Origin: an uncultured Sporolactobacillus sp.
Lineage (GTDB): Bacteria; Bacillota; Bacilli; Bacillales; Sporolactobacillaceae
Assembly (NCBI GenBank): GCA_900543345.1
Contig: UQRJ01000020.1
Location: 1-19,141 of the forward strand
Direction of reading: 5' to 3'
DNA: 19,141 nt
Numbering within the stretch: position 1 is the stretch's first letter; each line of letters begins with the position of its first letter. The translations under genes were made by a program, and so were the position numbers. Shown one piece after another: positions 6,241 through 13,803 of the stretch. Below the pieces are notes generated by a model that searched no databases, was not told the DNA's origin, and saw only the letters and a list, made by a program, of their open reading frames with translations.

Positions 6241-7302
6241 ATGAATAGTAAACCGGTGAGTCACCCATCAATCGATTACCTGCAGATTCTCGACCATACA
6301 CGCGACGCAGTTATCATTCTGCGCGGTACACAAATCATTTTTTCTAATCGGCCAGCCGCGATTTTATTGTCAGACGATTCTTCCGTCTCGATAAACGACC
6401 GTTCTTTCCCCTCCTTTTTATCGACAGAGGATATCACGCTGTTCGAGGAAAAGCTACACAGATTGTTATTTGCTAAAGAAGACGATCCACTTCTCTATTT
6501 GTCCGTTCACTCGTCCCCGGATCATATCAAGCCGGTTGAAGCGACCGTCCATCTTCTGCCGGCGGACGCGGAAACGCTGATTCAACTGACACTGCGCGAT
6601 ATTAGTGATCGAAAGGCGACCGAACAAAGCCTGATGCAATCGGAAAAACTATCGGTGATCGGCGAACTGGCCGCCAGCATTCTGCATGAAATCAAGAATC
6701 CTTTAACCTCGATCAAAGGATTTCTGCAACTCATGCGAAATGAACAGGGAAATAATCGAGCATATATCGACATTATTTTAAGTGAAGTTGAACATATTGA
6801 AAAAATTGCCGGCGAGCTGCTTTATTTTACAAAACCGAAAGCAGTGCATTTCGCACCGCAGGACCTAGTGGAAATTGTTAAGGAGACCTTCTTTTTATTC
6901 AATCCGCAGGCCGCGCGCAAAGACGTCGTACTCCAGCTGATCACCGGCGGGCGGCCGCACGTCATCAGCGGTGATCGCACGCAGCTTAAACAAGTCACGG
7001 TGAATCTGCTGAAAAATGCAATTGAAGCAACCGCATGCGGCGGGAAAGTGTGCGTTACTCTTTCCGCCCGTGAAAACTGTGAACAGATGATTGTCAGAGA
7101 TTCAGGGAAGGGTATTCCCCAGGCATTGATCGGTCAGCTCGGCAAATCCTTTTTTACGACAAAAGAAACGGGTACCGGCCTCGGGCTGATGGTAACCTAC
7201 AACATTGTCCGTCAGCACCGCGGACGGATTGACGTCGTCAGTGATGAAAATAAAGGGACGACTTTTACCATCCGTTTTCCGGCAGCGAAAAAAAGCTCAT
7301 AA
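6241..7302 (+). CDS. Orphan cytoplasmic PAS-type sensor histidine kinase, sporulation-kinase-like
   Basis: A 353-aa protein without membrane segments. Residues about 12-125 form a PAS-like sensor ending in LTLRDISDRKATEQ. HisKA follows with SEKLSVIGELAASILHEIKN (phospho-acceptor His149) and NPLTSIKGFLQLM. The ATPase domain has the N box VNLLKNAIEA, G1 RDSGKGIP, an FFTTKETGTGLGL G2 loop and a normal end. This layout matches Bacillus phosphorelay kinases of the KinA-KinE type, which feed Spo0F. No response regulator is adjacent, as is usual for those orphan kinases. ATG 6241 has GGGAGGG 7 bases upstream; a TTG at 6235 is rejected. The signal is unknown; assigning it to sporulation is inference, and other orphan kinases look alike. 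Confidence 0.9.
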   Translation: MNSKPVSHPSIDYLQILDHTRDAVIILRGTQIIFSNRPAAILLSDDSSVSINDRSFPSFLSTEDITLFEEKLHRLLFAKEDDPLLYLSVHSSPDHIKPVEATVHLLPADAETLIQLTLRDISDRKATEQSLMQSEKLSVIGELAASILHEIKNPLTSIKGFLQLMRNEQGNNRAYIDIILSEVEHIEKIAGELLYFTKPKAVHFAPQDLVEIVKETFFLFNPQAARKDVVLQLITGGRPHVISGDRTQLKQVTVNLLKNAIEATACGGKVCVTLSARENCEQMIVRDSGKGIPQALIGQLGKSFFTTKETGTGLGLMVTYNIVRQHRGRIDVVSDENKGTTFTIRFPAAKKSS

Positions 7303-7316
7303 GGAATAAAGAAGGA

Positions 7317-7340
7317 GCCGCCGTGGTTTAACCCGGCGGC
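7317..7340 (-). terminator. Hairpin between convergent kinase and yxcD genes
   Basis: GCCGCCG (7317-7323) and CGGCGGC (7334-7340) form a GC-rich stem with a 10-base loop. Read on the minus strand it is followed by TCC and a T-rich TTCTTTATT run, so it probably ends the yxcD transcript. In the plus direction there is no T-tract, so for the kinase it is only a 3' hairpin. Confidence 0.6.
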
Positions 7341-7347
7341 CCTCCCT

Positions 7348-7641
7348 TCATATAACGCAGTGAGCAATTATTCCAAGTTGTTCATCCAGTTCAAGTTTCA
7401 GCGACGCAGCAAACGGGTCGATGTGCTGCGTGCGGTCCAGCCAGTAGCGGACGGCCTCAATCATCGCCGCTTCGACCAGAATTTGCTTTCGGTCCTTCAC
7501 GTAAGCTTCTGCAGAGAAACCGTACTCGTCGTCATACATTAACTCAACCCGTACGTCCGCCGGCGGCAACTCTTTTTTCTCCGCCAAAAACAGGCAGATG
7601 GCGTTCACCAGATCCTGTTCGTGCAGGATTACCTCTTCCAT
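7348..7641 (-). CDS. yxcD: YxcD-family (DUF2653) protein
   Basis: A 97-aa soluble protein containing ELMYDDEYGFSAEAYVKDRK followed by QILVEAAMIEAVRYWL, the hallmark block of the YxcD/DUF2653 family of Bacillales. Its function is not known. It starts at ATG 7641, inside the last codons of the upstream membrane-protein gene (13-base overlap), with only a weak AAAGAG upstream, so coupling to the upstream gene is likely. The same pair of a glycine-rich membrane protein followed by YxcD occurs in bacilli, as far as I recall. Confidence 0.85.
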   Translation of the reverse strand: MEEVILHEQDLVNAICLFLAEKKELPPADVRVELMYDDEYGFSAEAYVKDRKQILVEAAMIEAVRYWLDRTQHIDPFAASLKLELDEQLGIIAHCVI

Positions 7642-8063
7642 GGATCATACTCTTTCGTTTTTTTGCGTCTGAACCAGCCGCTCAGCAAGTAACGTCCAAG
7701 CGCCAAAATGGCGACGATCGCCAGCACATTGATCAATAGGCCCGCCATCATGCCGAAACCGCCCATATGCGAGAGAAAACTGCCGAACAAAAGACCGGAC
7801 AGGCCGCCGAAAAACAGGCCGCCCATGAATCCCCGCCCCCAACTGGACGTAGACGTTCCGGCGCTCGTCCCGTTGCGGTTGATATTCTGTCTTTGCTGTT
7901 TATTTTTGAACAACGTCGTATTTCCCCTGCTTGGATTAAACGACTTGACGCCCGACCGATAGCCCTTAGCGCTCACTGTCGGTTGCTGATGAAAGACAAA
8001 ATTCCCGGCGGGTGACAAAATCAAAGCCAGCGCAAGAAAAGCAGCGACAATTTTTTTGACCAT
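7629..8063 (-). CDS. Secreted/membrane glycine-rich protein, partner of YxcD
   Basis: A 144-aa protein with an N-terminal signal peptide (MVKKIVAAFLALALIL, probable cleavage near VSA-KG), a Ser/Asn/Lys-rich extracytoplasmic linker (residues about 32-75), a Gly/Phe-rich segment (GFMGGLFFGGLSGLLFGSF) and a final membrane helix (about 105-128) before a basic tail. The layout resembles short Bacillales proteins often labelled Tim44-like; that label does not establish function. Two ATGs stand at 8066 and 8063. GGAGG lies 6 bases before the second, which I prefer. It overlaps yxcD by 13 bases and lies 69 bases after the patB-like gene. Confidence 0.8.
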   Translation of the reverse strand: MVKKIVAAFLALALILSPAGNFVFHQQPTVSAKGYRSGVKSFNPSRGNTTLFKNKQQRQNINRNGTSAGTSTSSWGRGFMGGLFFGGLSGLLFGSFLSHMGGFGMMAGLLINVLAIVAILALGRYLLSGWFRRKKTKEYDPWKR

Positions 8064-8132
8064 CATAATCCTCCATCATCATTTATAGCTTTTAATCTAT
8101 TTACGTCATGACCAATGAAAAGGTTTCTTTCT

Positions 8133-9308
8133 TTAACCGTCGATCGCCCGCTTTAATCGCGACAGCGCCTCTTCAAGCAACGATCTCGGACAGGCCAGAT
8201 TGATGCGGACGAACCCCTCCCCTTCACTGCCGAACGAATCGCCAGGATTGACTGCCAAATGCGCGTGATCGACAAAAAGTCGCCGCAGCTGCTCAGGACC
8301 GAGTCCGAGCCCGCGGCAGTCAATCCAACCAAGGTATGTCCCTTCGAGCGGACTCATTCGTAACTGCGGCAGTTCTCTTTTCAGACAACGCTCGACCATA
8401 TCGGCGTTGTCTTTAATGTAAACGAGCAACCGATCCAGCCAAGACGCACCGCCGCGATAAGCGGCTTCGGCGGCTGTCTCGCCGAGCGTATTTGCTTCGC
8501 TGAGACCAAAACGCGCCAGTTGCCGATTATATCTTTTTCGCAGCACAGGGTTTTTAATAATAATATTGGAGATTTGCAACCCGGCCAGATTGAACGTCTT
8601 GCTCGGTGCCGTACAAGCGATGCAGCGGTCGGCCGCATCACCCGGCAACGAAGCAAATGGAATCTGCGCCCGGTTGTCAAGCACCAAATCACCGTGAATC
8701 TCATCGGAAACAACAAGTACATCGTATTTTTTTGCCAACTCCGCTACTCGACGTAACTCTTGCGCCGTCCAAACACGACCGACAGGATTGTGCGGCGAGC
8801 ACAAGATCATTAACCGAACGGCGGGATCGGTAAATTTTCGTTCCAGATCCTCGAAGTCCATCGTGTACGCGCCATCATGGTTGACGAGCGGATTGGTCAC
8901 TACCCTGCGCCCCTGATTCTGCACCGCTTTCCGGAACGGCGGATAGACCGGCGGTTGAATCAGTACTTTGTCTCCCGGCTCTGTCAACCCGTCGATAAGC
9001 AGATTTAAGGCCGTCACAACGCCGGGACTGTGGCACAGCCAGTCTTTTTGTACCGCCCAGCCGTGCCGCTTCTGCATCCAATTCCGTACAGCTTCCAGAT
9101 AAGTATCGCTGCGCGTCGTATAGCCGTAGATGCCGTGACCGACTCGTTTAAGCAGCGCCTGCGTCACGGCATCGGGCACCCGGAAATCCATATCGGCCAC
9201 CCAGAGCGGCAGCAGTTCTTTACCGCCAAACAGCCGGTCGGCCTCATCCCATTTAACCGACGCGCTGCCCCGCCGCCCGATTCGTTCGTCAAAATCATCA
9301 ACACTCAT
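8133..9308 (-). CDS. patB: PatB/MalY-type pyridoxal-phosphate C-S lyase (cystathionine beta-lyase)
   Basis: A 391-aa fold-type I PLP enzyme, the same length as MalY and PatB. Visible are LPLWVADMDFRVP near the start, the substrate loop YGYTT, CSPHNPVGRVW with Asn174, SDEIHGDL with Asp202, APSKTFNLAG with the PLP lysine Lys237, and FVRINLACPR with the carboxylate-binding Arg. MalY/PatB enzymes cleave cystathionine or cysteine to a thiol, pyruvate and ammonia, feeding methionine synthesis or cysteine breakdown. I chose ATG 9308, with AAGGGA 8 bases upstream, over the GTG at 9311. The gene may be co-transcribed with the two small genes downstream. Confidence 0.93.
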   Translation of the reverse strand: MSVDDFDERIGRRGSASVKWDEADRLFGGKELLPLWVADMDFRVPDAVTQALLKRVGHGIYGYTTRSDTYLEAVRNWMQKRHGWAVQKDWLCHSPGVVTALNLLIDGLTEPGDKVLIQPPVYPPFRKAVQNQGRRVVTNPLVNHDGAYTMDFEDLERKFTDPAVRLMILCSPHNPVGRVWTAQELRRVAELAKKYDVLVVSDEIHGDLVLDNRAQIPFASLPGDAADRCIACTAPSKTFNLAGLQISNIIIKNPVLRKRYNRQLARFGLSEANTLGETAAEAAYRGGASWLDRLLVYIKDNADMVERCLKRELPQLRMSPLEGTYLGWIDCRGLGLGPEQLRRLFVDHAHLAVNPGDSFGSEGEGFVRINLACPRSLLEEALSRLKRAIDG

Positions 9309-9371
9309 CACGGTATTCCCTTCTTATTGACATTTATTCTTCGCAATCCAAAAATGCCGATGGCCTGTGAT

Positions 9372-9418
9372 AAAAAAAGCGGCCGCCCGTCCCCACAAAC
9401 CGGAACAAGCGGCCGCTT
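9372..9418 (-). terminator. Terminator of the thioredoxin-fold gene
   Basis: On the minus strand AAGCGGCCGC (9418-9409) pairs with GCGGCCGCTT (9386-9377) around a 22-base loop and continues into seven or more Ts (9378-9372). Each arm holds a GCGGCCGC octamer, itself palindromic, so two NotI sites are present. It lies 8 bases past the stop at 9427. Confidence 0.85.
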
Positions 9419-9426
9419 GCCGCCCA

Positions 9427-10008
9427 TCAGACAAGATCGCAGGCTTCCGCCGGCATCCAATGTGCGTCCTGACCGTTCCATTTAACGTTGCATCCAATCG
9501 GATTGGTCAGCTTAACCGTCACATCTTTGCCGTTTGTAAGTTCGGCCAGTGCCGCATCGAGATTATTCACCGTCGCTTTCTCCGGCTGACGCGGATTGTC
9601 TAGTTCGCGACCGGTGTAGACCAACTGACGCGTTTTATTGAACACAAAGAAATGAGGCGTCCGCAGCGCGCCGAACGCCCTGGCAACATCCTGCGACGCG
9701 TCGCGGAGATAAACCCACGGATAGTGTTTCTCATTCATCTGCGCGACCATATTTTCAAACGAATCCGCCGGATGGGTCTGTTCACTGTTGGCGTTGATGC
9801 CGACAAACCGAACTCCCTTGTCGCGATATTTTTTTGCCACTTTTTCCGTAACCGGATTGGAACCGAGCACAAACGGACAGTGATTGCATGTGAAAAAGAC
9901 GACCAGAACATCCGCATCTGCAAAATCACTCAGCGTATACGTTTTCCCGTCCGTTGCGGGCAGAGAAAAATCAGGTGCCTGCTCGCCGATCTGCAAAGTA
10001 AATGCCAC
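9427..10008 (-). CDS. Thioredoxin-fold AhpC/TSA-family protein
   Basis: A 193-aa cytoplasmic protein without a signal peptide. It begins IGEQAPDFSLPATDGKTYTL as in AhpC/TSA and ResA-like proteins. FFTCNHCPFV follows, with Cys41 and Cys44 forming a CxxC in the position of the redox centre. Later blocks are FVGINANSEQTHPADSF and FGALRTPHFFVF with the cis-proline Thr-Pro. This CNHCP subgroup is usually annotated only as a thioredoxin family protein; it probably reduces disulfides or peroxides, with unknown partners. It begins with GTG (10008), set by AGGAGG 9 bases upstream. It stands alone, with its own promoter and terminator. Confidence 0.88.
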   Translation of the reverse strand: MAFTLQIGEQAPDFSLPATDGKTYTLSDFADADVLVVFFTCNHCPFVLGSNPVTEKVAKKYRDKGVRFVGINANSEQTHPADSFENMVAQMNEKHYPWVYLRDASQDVARAFGALRTPHFFVFNKTRQLVYTGRELDNPRQPEKATVNNLDAALAELTNGKDVTVKLTNPIGCNVKWNGQDAHWMPAEACDLV

Positions 10009-10044
10009 TGCGAAAAACCTCCTTATCGATTTTATTTCTTTTTT

Positions 10045-10053
10045 ATTCTACCA
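10045..10053 (-). promoter_or_regulatory. Extended -10 promoter of the thioredoxin-fold gene
   Basis: Read on the minus strand, TG-G-TAGAAT (10053-10045) is an extended -10 element about 37 bases before the GTG start. The -35 region (TTCATC, 17 bases away) is weak. Confidence 0.45.
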
Positions 10054-10110
10054 TGAGCCGGTTCATTGATGAAAATTTTTGCTTTGACCGGGTTTGCCGA
10101 TTGCCCGGGC

Positions 10111-10139
10111 TTGACGTGCGGCGTGGCCGTGAATATAAT
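10111..10139 (+). promoter_or_regulatory. Sigma-A-type promoter of the proBA operon
   Basis: TTGACG (10111-10116) and TATAAT (10134-10139) are 17 bases apart, one base from consensus overall. Transcription would start near 10146, directly before the T-box leader. Confidence 0.88.
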
Positions 10140-10145
10140 GAAAAT

Positions 10146-10406
10146 ACTGATATCGAATAAGTGAAGACAGGGATTAGTAGGCAAGTGAGCGGCGACAGAG
10201 AACGGTATCCGACGGCTGAAAGATACCGCCGTAGCGATCGCGTGCCGAACCTACCCTCGAGCTGTCCCGGCCAATAACCGGGTCCGTCTGTTCACGTTAC
10301 GAACGATGAGTGAGCCGATGGAGGATTTTCTGCATTGGTTAACAAAGGTGGCACCGCGGATCAGCCTCTTTCCGTCCTTTAGCTGGGGATGGAAAGAGGC
10401 TTTTTT
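10146..10406 (+). ncRNA. T-box riboswitch, proline-specific, upstream of proBA
   Basis: Senses uncharged tRNA-Pro and lets transcription pass into proBA. GACAG (10166-10170) pairs with CTGTC (10262-10266) at the base of stem I. AGTA (10176-10179) and GAA (10247-10249) make the loop-E motif beside the specifier loop, and CCT at 10250-10252, followed by A, is a proline specifier codon. A distal hairpin pairs GGTATC with GATACC. A CCCGG/CCGGG hairpin follows. The conserved T-box AGGTGGCACCGCGG lies at 10346-10359, with GGTG positioned to bind the tRNA acceptor end. The intrinsic terminator ends the element. The proline specifier fits the downstream genes, as in Bacillus subtilis proBA. Confidence 0.95.
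10364..10406 (+). terminator. Regulated terminator of the T-box leader
   Basis: GCCTCTTTCC (10364-10373) pairs perfectly with GGAAAGAGGC (10391-10400), extended inward by GTCC/GGAT, followed by six Ts (10401-10406). It begins just 3' of the T-box sequence, so formation competes with the antiterminator. Confidence 0.95.
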
Positions 10407-10438
10407 CATCCGTCCGAATAGAAAGGAAAATGGAAAAG

Positions 10439-11590
10439 ATGAATGCAAAACGCATTGTGGTTAAAATCGGCAGCAGTTCACTGACCGACATGCACGGTTT
10501 ACCGGATCGAGACAAGCTCGCCGATCACGTCGGCGCGCTGGCTCGGCTGAAACAGACGGGCCGCGATGTCGTCGTTGTTTCGTCCGGCGCCGTCGCGGCC
10601 GGTTATTCCGGACTGGGTTATCCCGGGCGACCGGTCACCATTGCCGGAAAACAAGCGGCAGCGGCCGTCGGGCAAGTCCGATTGCTCGCTCAATATACGG
10701 CTGCCTTCGGAACATACGGCATGACGATCGCCCAACTGCTGCTTGCCCGACAAGATTTCGAGCGCCGCGAACAAATGAGCCATGCTTACTCCGTGTTGAC
10801 GGAACTGCTGAAACGATCGATTATTCCAATTATCAATGAGAACGACTCGGTTTCCTTGGAAGAGCTGACGTTCGGTGATAATGACATGCTTTCGGCCCTG
10901 GTAAGCGGCCTGATACATGCCGATATGCTGATCATTCTCACTGATGTCGCCGGTTTATACGATAAAAATCCAGCCATCTATCCGGACGCAACCTGTTATC
11001 ACTTTCTCGACCGCTTGCCGGAGCAACTGCTGACTAAAGCCGGATCTGCTTCCGGTTCAAAAGTCGGTACCGGCGGAATGAAATCGAAACTCATTGCCGC
11101 CGGTGTTGCCCGCTCACTCGGCGTGCCTACTTACATCGGAAATGGTCATGGTGCGAGCAAACTACTGCGGATTATTGAGGGTAAAGGAAACGGAACCTAT
11201 ATCGGTGCACAGGCAAGTGCATCAATGAACGTTCCGCAGCAGTGGATCGCGCTGCACTCACGTACCGCCGGTAAAATCGAAATTGACGACGGTGCGGCAA
11301 AAGCGCTGTTACACGAAGGAAAAAGCCTGCTTCCCGCCGGTATCCGCCGAGTGAGCGGGCGCTTTGAAGCCGGTGAAGTAATCCAGATTGTCGATTGCCG
11401 GCAGCACATTCTTGGAAAGGGCCAAGTCAATTATTCGGCCGCGGAACTGAACGAAATCAAGCAATTGCCGAGCAACCGAGCCATGAATAAAATCAACGGT
11501 CGCCGTCCGGAAGTCGTGCACCGTGACAACTGGGTCCCCTGGACGGCCGGTTTAAAACGAATCGAAATCGAAAGGGAGAAAAACTCGTGA
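10439..11590 (+). CDS. proB: Glutamate 5-kinase
   Basis: Phosphorylates L-glutamate to gamma-glutamyl phosphate, the first step of proline synthesis, in the cytoplasm. The amino-acid-kinase domain shows RIVVKIGSSSLT at the start, VVSSGAVAAGYSGLG, the INENDSVS loop, FGDNDMLSALVSGLIHAD, ILTDVAGLYDKNP and VGTGGMKSKL. A C-terminal PUA domain (residues about 275-355) follows, with GKIEIDDGAAKALL and SLLPAGIRRV. About 383 aa, slightly longer than the usual 365-375. The start is uncertain: ATG 10430 lies only 2 bases after AAAGGA, whereas ATG 10439 has 11 bases and fits homologues better. Overlaps proA by 4 bases (GTGA). Confidence 0.97.
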   Translation: MNAKRIVVKIGSSSLTDMHGLPDRDKLADHVGALARLKQTGRDVVVVSSGAVAAGYSGLGYPGRPVTIAGKQAAAAVGQVRLLAQYTAAFGTYGMTIAQLLLARQDFERREQMSHAYSVLTELLKRSIIPIINENDSVSLEELTFGDNDMLSALVSGLIHADMLIILTDVAGLYDKNPAIYPDATCYHFLDRLPEQLLTKAGSASGSKVGTGGMKSKLIAAGVARSLGVPTYIGNGHGASKLLRIIEGKGNGTYIGAQASASMNVPQQWIALHSRTAGKIEIDDGAAKALLHEGKSLLPAGIRRVSGRFEAGEVIQIVDCRQHILGKGQVNYSAAELNEIKQLPSNRAMNKINGRRPEVVHRDNWVPWTAGLKRIEIEREKNS

Positions 11591-12846
11591 AAACGATCAA
11601 CGATGAATTGATGCAAAAAGCCCAGCGCGCCCGAACAGCCGCAGAGAAACTGGCTCAAAAAACGACTGAAGAAAAAAACGCAGCGCTGCACCTAACAGCG
11701 TCGCTGATCCAGCAACGCACCAACAGGATTCTCGCAGCAAACATCCGCGATCTTGAGCAGGCAAGACGAAAAGGAACAGCACCGGCATTACTCGATCGAC
11801 TGCTGCTGACGCAGCAACGTCTGGGCGACATGGCCGATGCACTGGAAAAGTTGACGGAACTACACGATCCGGTCGGCGACTGCGTGGACGAGCGAGTGCG
11901 CCCGAATGGTTTGCACATCCGTCAAATTCGCGTACCGCTCGGCGTCGTCGGTATGGTTTACGAAGCCCGGCCGAATGTCACGGCCGATGCAGCCGGGCTC
12001 TGCCTAAAAACCGGCAATGCCGCCTATCTGCGCGGCAGCGGCACCGCTCTGGAAACCAATCGTGCGCTCGTTGAAGTGATTCATGAGGCACTGCGCCGCA
12101 GCGCACTGCCGGCAGACAGTATACAACTGCTTGAAGATACACGTCACGAAACTGCCGACCGCTTTTTCAAGTTAAACAACTGGATTGACGTACTGATTCC
12201 GCGTGGCAGTGCCCGACTGATCAAACAGGTCGTCACGCAAGCAACCATTCCGGTCATTGAAACCGGTGCGGGTAACTGTCATCTGTTCATCGATGAGACG
12301 GCCCGTCCCGATATGGCCGTCTCAATCGCGATCAACGCCAAGGCGCAGCGTCCGTCGGTATGCAACAGTATCGAGACGATTATCGTGCAGAAAAATTGGT
12401 TTTCCCGGCACGGACGGATGCTGATCGACGCGCTGCAAAGAGCCGGCGTCGAATGCCGCATTGATTCGGTCGCGGCAGCTTTTTTTCCGCAGTTGCGCGT
12501 CGCAACGGAGCAGGATTGGCATCAGGAGTATCTCGACAAAATTGTCGCGATAAAGTTGGTCGACACGGTTGATCAGGCGATCGATCACATCAATCATTAC
12601 GGCACCAAACACTCCGAATCGATTATTTCCGAGGCACCGGAACATGTCCGCCGTTTTTTCCGCCTTGTCGACGCCTCGACCCTCTATCATAACGCTTCGA
12701 CACGTTTTACCGATGGACAAATGTTCGGTTTCGGGGCGGAAATCGGCATCAGCACGCAGAAACTGCACGCTCGCGGACCGATGGGCCTCGAAACGCTGAC
12801 GAGCACAAAATACTTGGTCGAGGGCAATGGGCAGGTCCGATCATAA
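11587..12846 (+). CDS. proA: Gamma-glutamyl phosphate reductase (glutamate-5-semialdehyde dehydrogenase)
   Basis: NADPH-dependent reduction of gamma-glutamyl phosphate to glutamate-5-semialdehyde, the second step of proline synthesis. The 419-aa product has the family length. Visible are PLGVVGMVYEARPNVTADA, KTGNAAYLRGSG, IDVLIPRGSARLI, PVIETGAGNCH, and NAKAQRPSVCNSIET with the catalytic Cys259, plus the C-terminal FGFGAEIGISTQKLHARGP. It starts with GTG at 11587, overlapping the proB stop, with AAGGGAG 9 bases upstream, so the two are translationally coupled. proC is not in the window. The gap 12847-13045 after it shows no gene. Confidence 0.98.
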   Translation: MKTINDELMQKAQRARTAAEKLAQKTTEEKNAALHLTASLIQQRTNRILAANIRDLEQARRKGTAPALLDRLLLTQQRLGDMADALEKLTELHDPVGDCVDERVRPNGLHIRQIRVPLGVVGMVYEARPNVTADAAGLCLKTGNAAYLRGSGTALETNRALVEVIHEALRRSALPADSIQLLEDTRHETADRFFKLNNWIDVLIPRGSARLIKQVVTQATIPVIETGAGNCHLFIDETARPDMAVSIAINAKAQRPSVCNSIETIIVQKNWFSRHGRMLIDALQRAGVECRIDSVAAAFFPQLRVATEQDWHQEYLDKIVAIKLVDTVDQAIDHINHYGTKHSESIISEAPEHVRRFFRLVDASTLYHNASTRFTDGQMFGFGAEIGISTQKLHARGPMGLETLTSTKYLVEGNGQVRS

Positions 12847-13045
12847 CTGTGTTTAACGGTAGCGAAAAATAGAGAACGGGAATCTTCAATGACTGTCTAT
12901 GCCCGGCTCTTTGAAGGGTCCGACCGAATGAACATTTGGGCAATCAATCCGGAGCGACTGACATTCGATTCATAGAAATCAGGTTTCAGGCACAAAAATA
13001 ACAGACGGCAGAACCAAACGACTGAGCGAGCGGAATACAAAAAAC

Positions 13046-13081
13046 AAAGACCGTCAGCGATATATATCGCTGACGGTCTTT
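13046..13081. terminator. Bidirectional terminator between proA and lutC
   Basis: A perfect 17-base inverted repeat: AAAGACCGTCAGCGATA (13046-13062) and its complement (13065-13081) around TA. On the plus strand it runs into TTTTCTT, on the minus strand into TTTGTTTTTTG. It separates the convergent proBA and lut operons and is the only clear terminator for proBA, about 200 bases after proA. Confidence 0.92.
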
Positions 13082-13095
13082 TCTTCATTATTGAT

Positions 13096-13803
13096 TTAAA
13101 GATCACGAACGACGAGATAGGCCACCCTAATCGGCCCATGTACGCCAACCACGAGCCGCATTTCAATATCCGCACTATTACTCGGGCCGGAAACAAAATT
13201 AATATAATGGGAAATTTGTTTTCCGTCGGCAATTAATTGCTCAACCTTATCCATGGCCTGGGTCAGGCGCGGAACAATCAGGCTCTCAGGAATGATGACA
13301 ATCGACTTTTCTGGAAGCAGCGAAACGCTCCTCGCTTTTCGACCGTCATTAAAAAATCCGGCCGATGCCGACTCGGCGAGCGCCACATCGCAGATCGACA
13401 GGCCGATATTTGCTTTCGACGCTTGCTCAATCACCGAACGGCCCATTGCGGCTTTCCAAGTCAAAGCACCGTACTTTTTCAGCAGCGCGTCCAAACCAAA
13501 TGCCGCAAAACGATCGTCGTCGGTCGCGATGATCGAACCCGCCCCATATGCATCAATCGCATGTGCCAATTCTGCGGCTAAACCCGCGGCATCCGTTTCA
13601 TTAACAGTCGTGTGCACCGGCTCGCATGCCCTTTTAAAAATCTCTTTCAACTCATTCTGCGTCGCGCCACGATAAACCGCCCGCTGCGGCTGATTCGTCC
13701 AATCGGGAAGATCGGTCGGCTCTCCCGGTGTGCGATGCAGTTTCCCGGCAACCTTGGCCAGGAAGAGTTCGCGATTCTCAATCGAGCCGCTCATGTTGCT
13801 CAT
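13096..13803 (-). CDS. lutC: Lactate utilization protein LutC
   Basis: A 235-aa LUD-domain protein, third component of the LutABC L-lactate oxidation system. It has the expected C-terminal pattern: DVALAESASAGFFNDGRKAR, SLLPEKSIVIIPESLIV, then FVSGPSNSADIEMRLVVGVH and GPIRVAYLVV. The Bacillus protein is about 240 aa. I chose the ATG at 13803, with GAGG 8 bases upstream; an upstream ATG at 13851 would add 16 residues translated from inside lutB. The start lies 26 bases inside lutB, so coupled translation is likely. LutC has no metal-binding cysteines; its exact job in the complex is not known. Confidence 0.94.
   Translation of the reverse strand: MSNMSGSIENRELFLAKVAGKLHRTPGEPTDLPDWTNQPQRAVYRGATQNELKEIFKRACEPVHTTVNETDAAGLAAELAHAIDAYGAGSIIATDDDRFAAFGLDALLKKYGALTWKAAMGRSVIEQASKANIGLSICDVALAESASAGFFNDGRKARSVSLLPEKSIVIIPESLIVPRLTQAMDKVEQLIADGKQISHYINFVSGPSNSADIEMRLVVGVHGPIRVAYLVVRDL

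Noticed and set aside
6026..6244. A 72-codon plus-strand frame before the kinase
   Set aside because: It starts within the Fur-like site, lacks a ribosome site, and has no domain; more likely leader or regulatory DNA.
9378..9417. Two NotI palindromes as cloning remnants
   Set aside because: They are the arms of a terminator with a T-tract exactly where one is expected; no vector sequence flanks them.
12897..13232. A 111-codon minus-strand frame after lutC
   Set aside because: Overlaps the lutC end and the bidirectional terminator; no ribosome site or recognisable motif.
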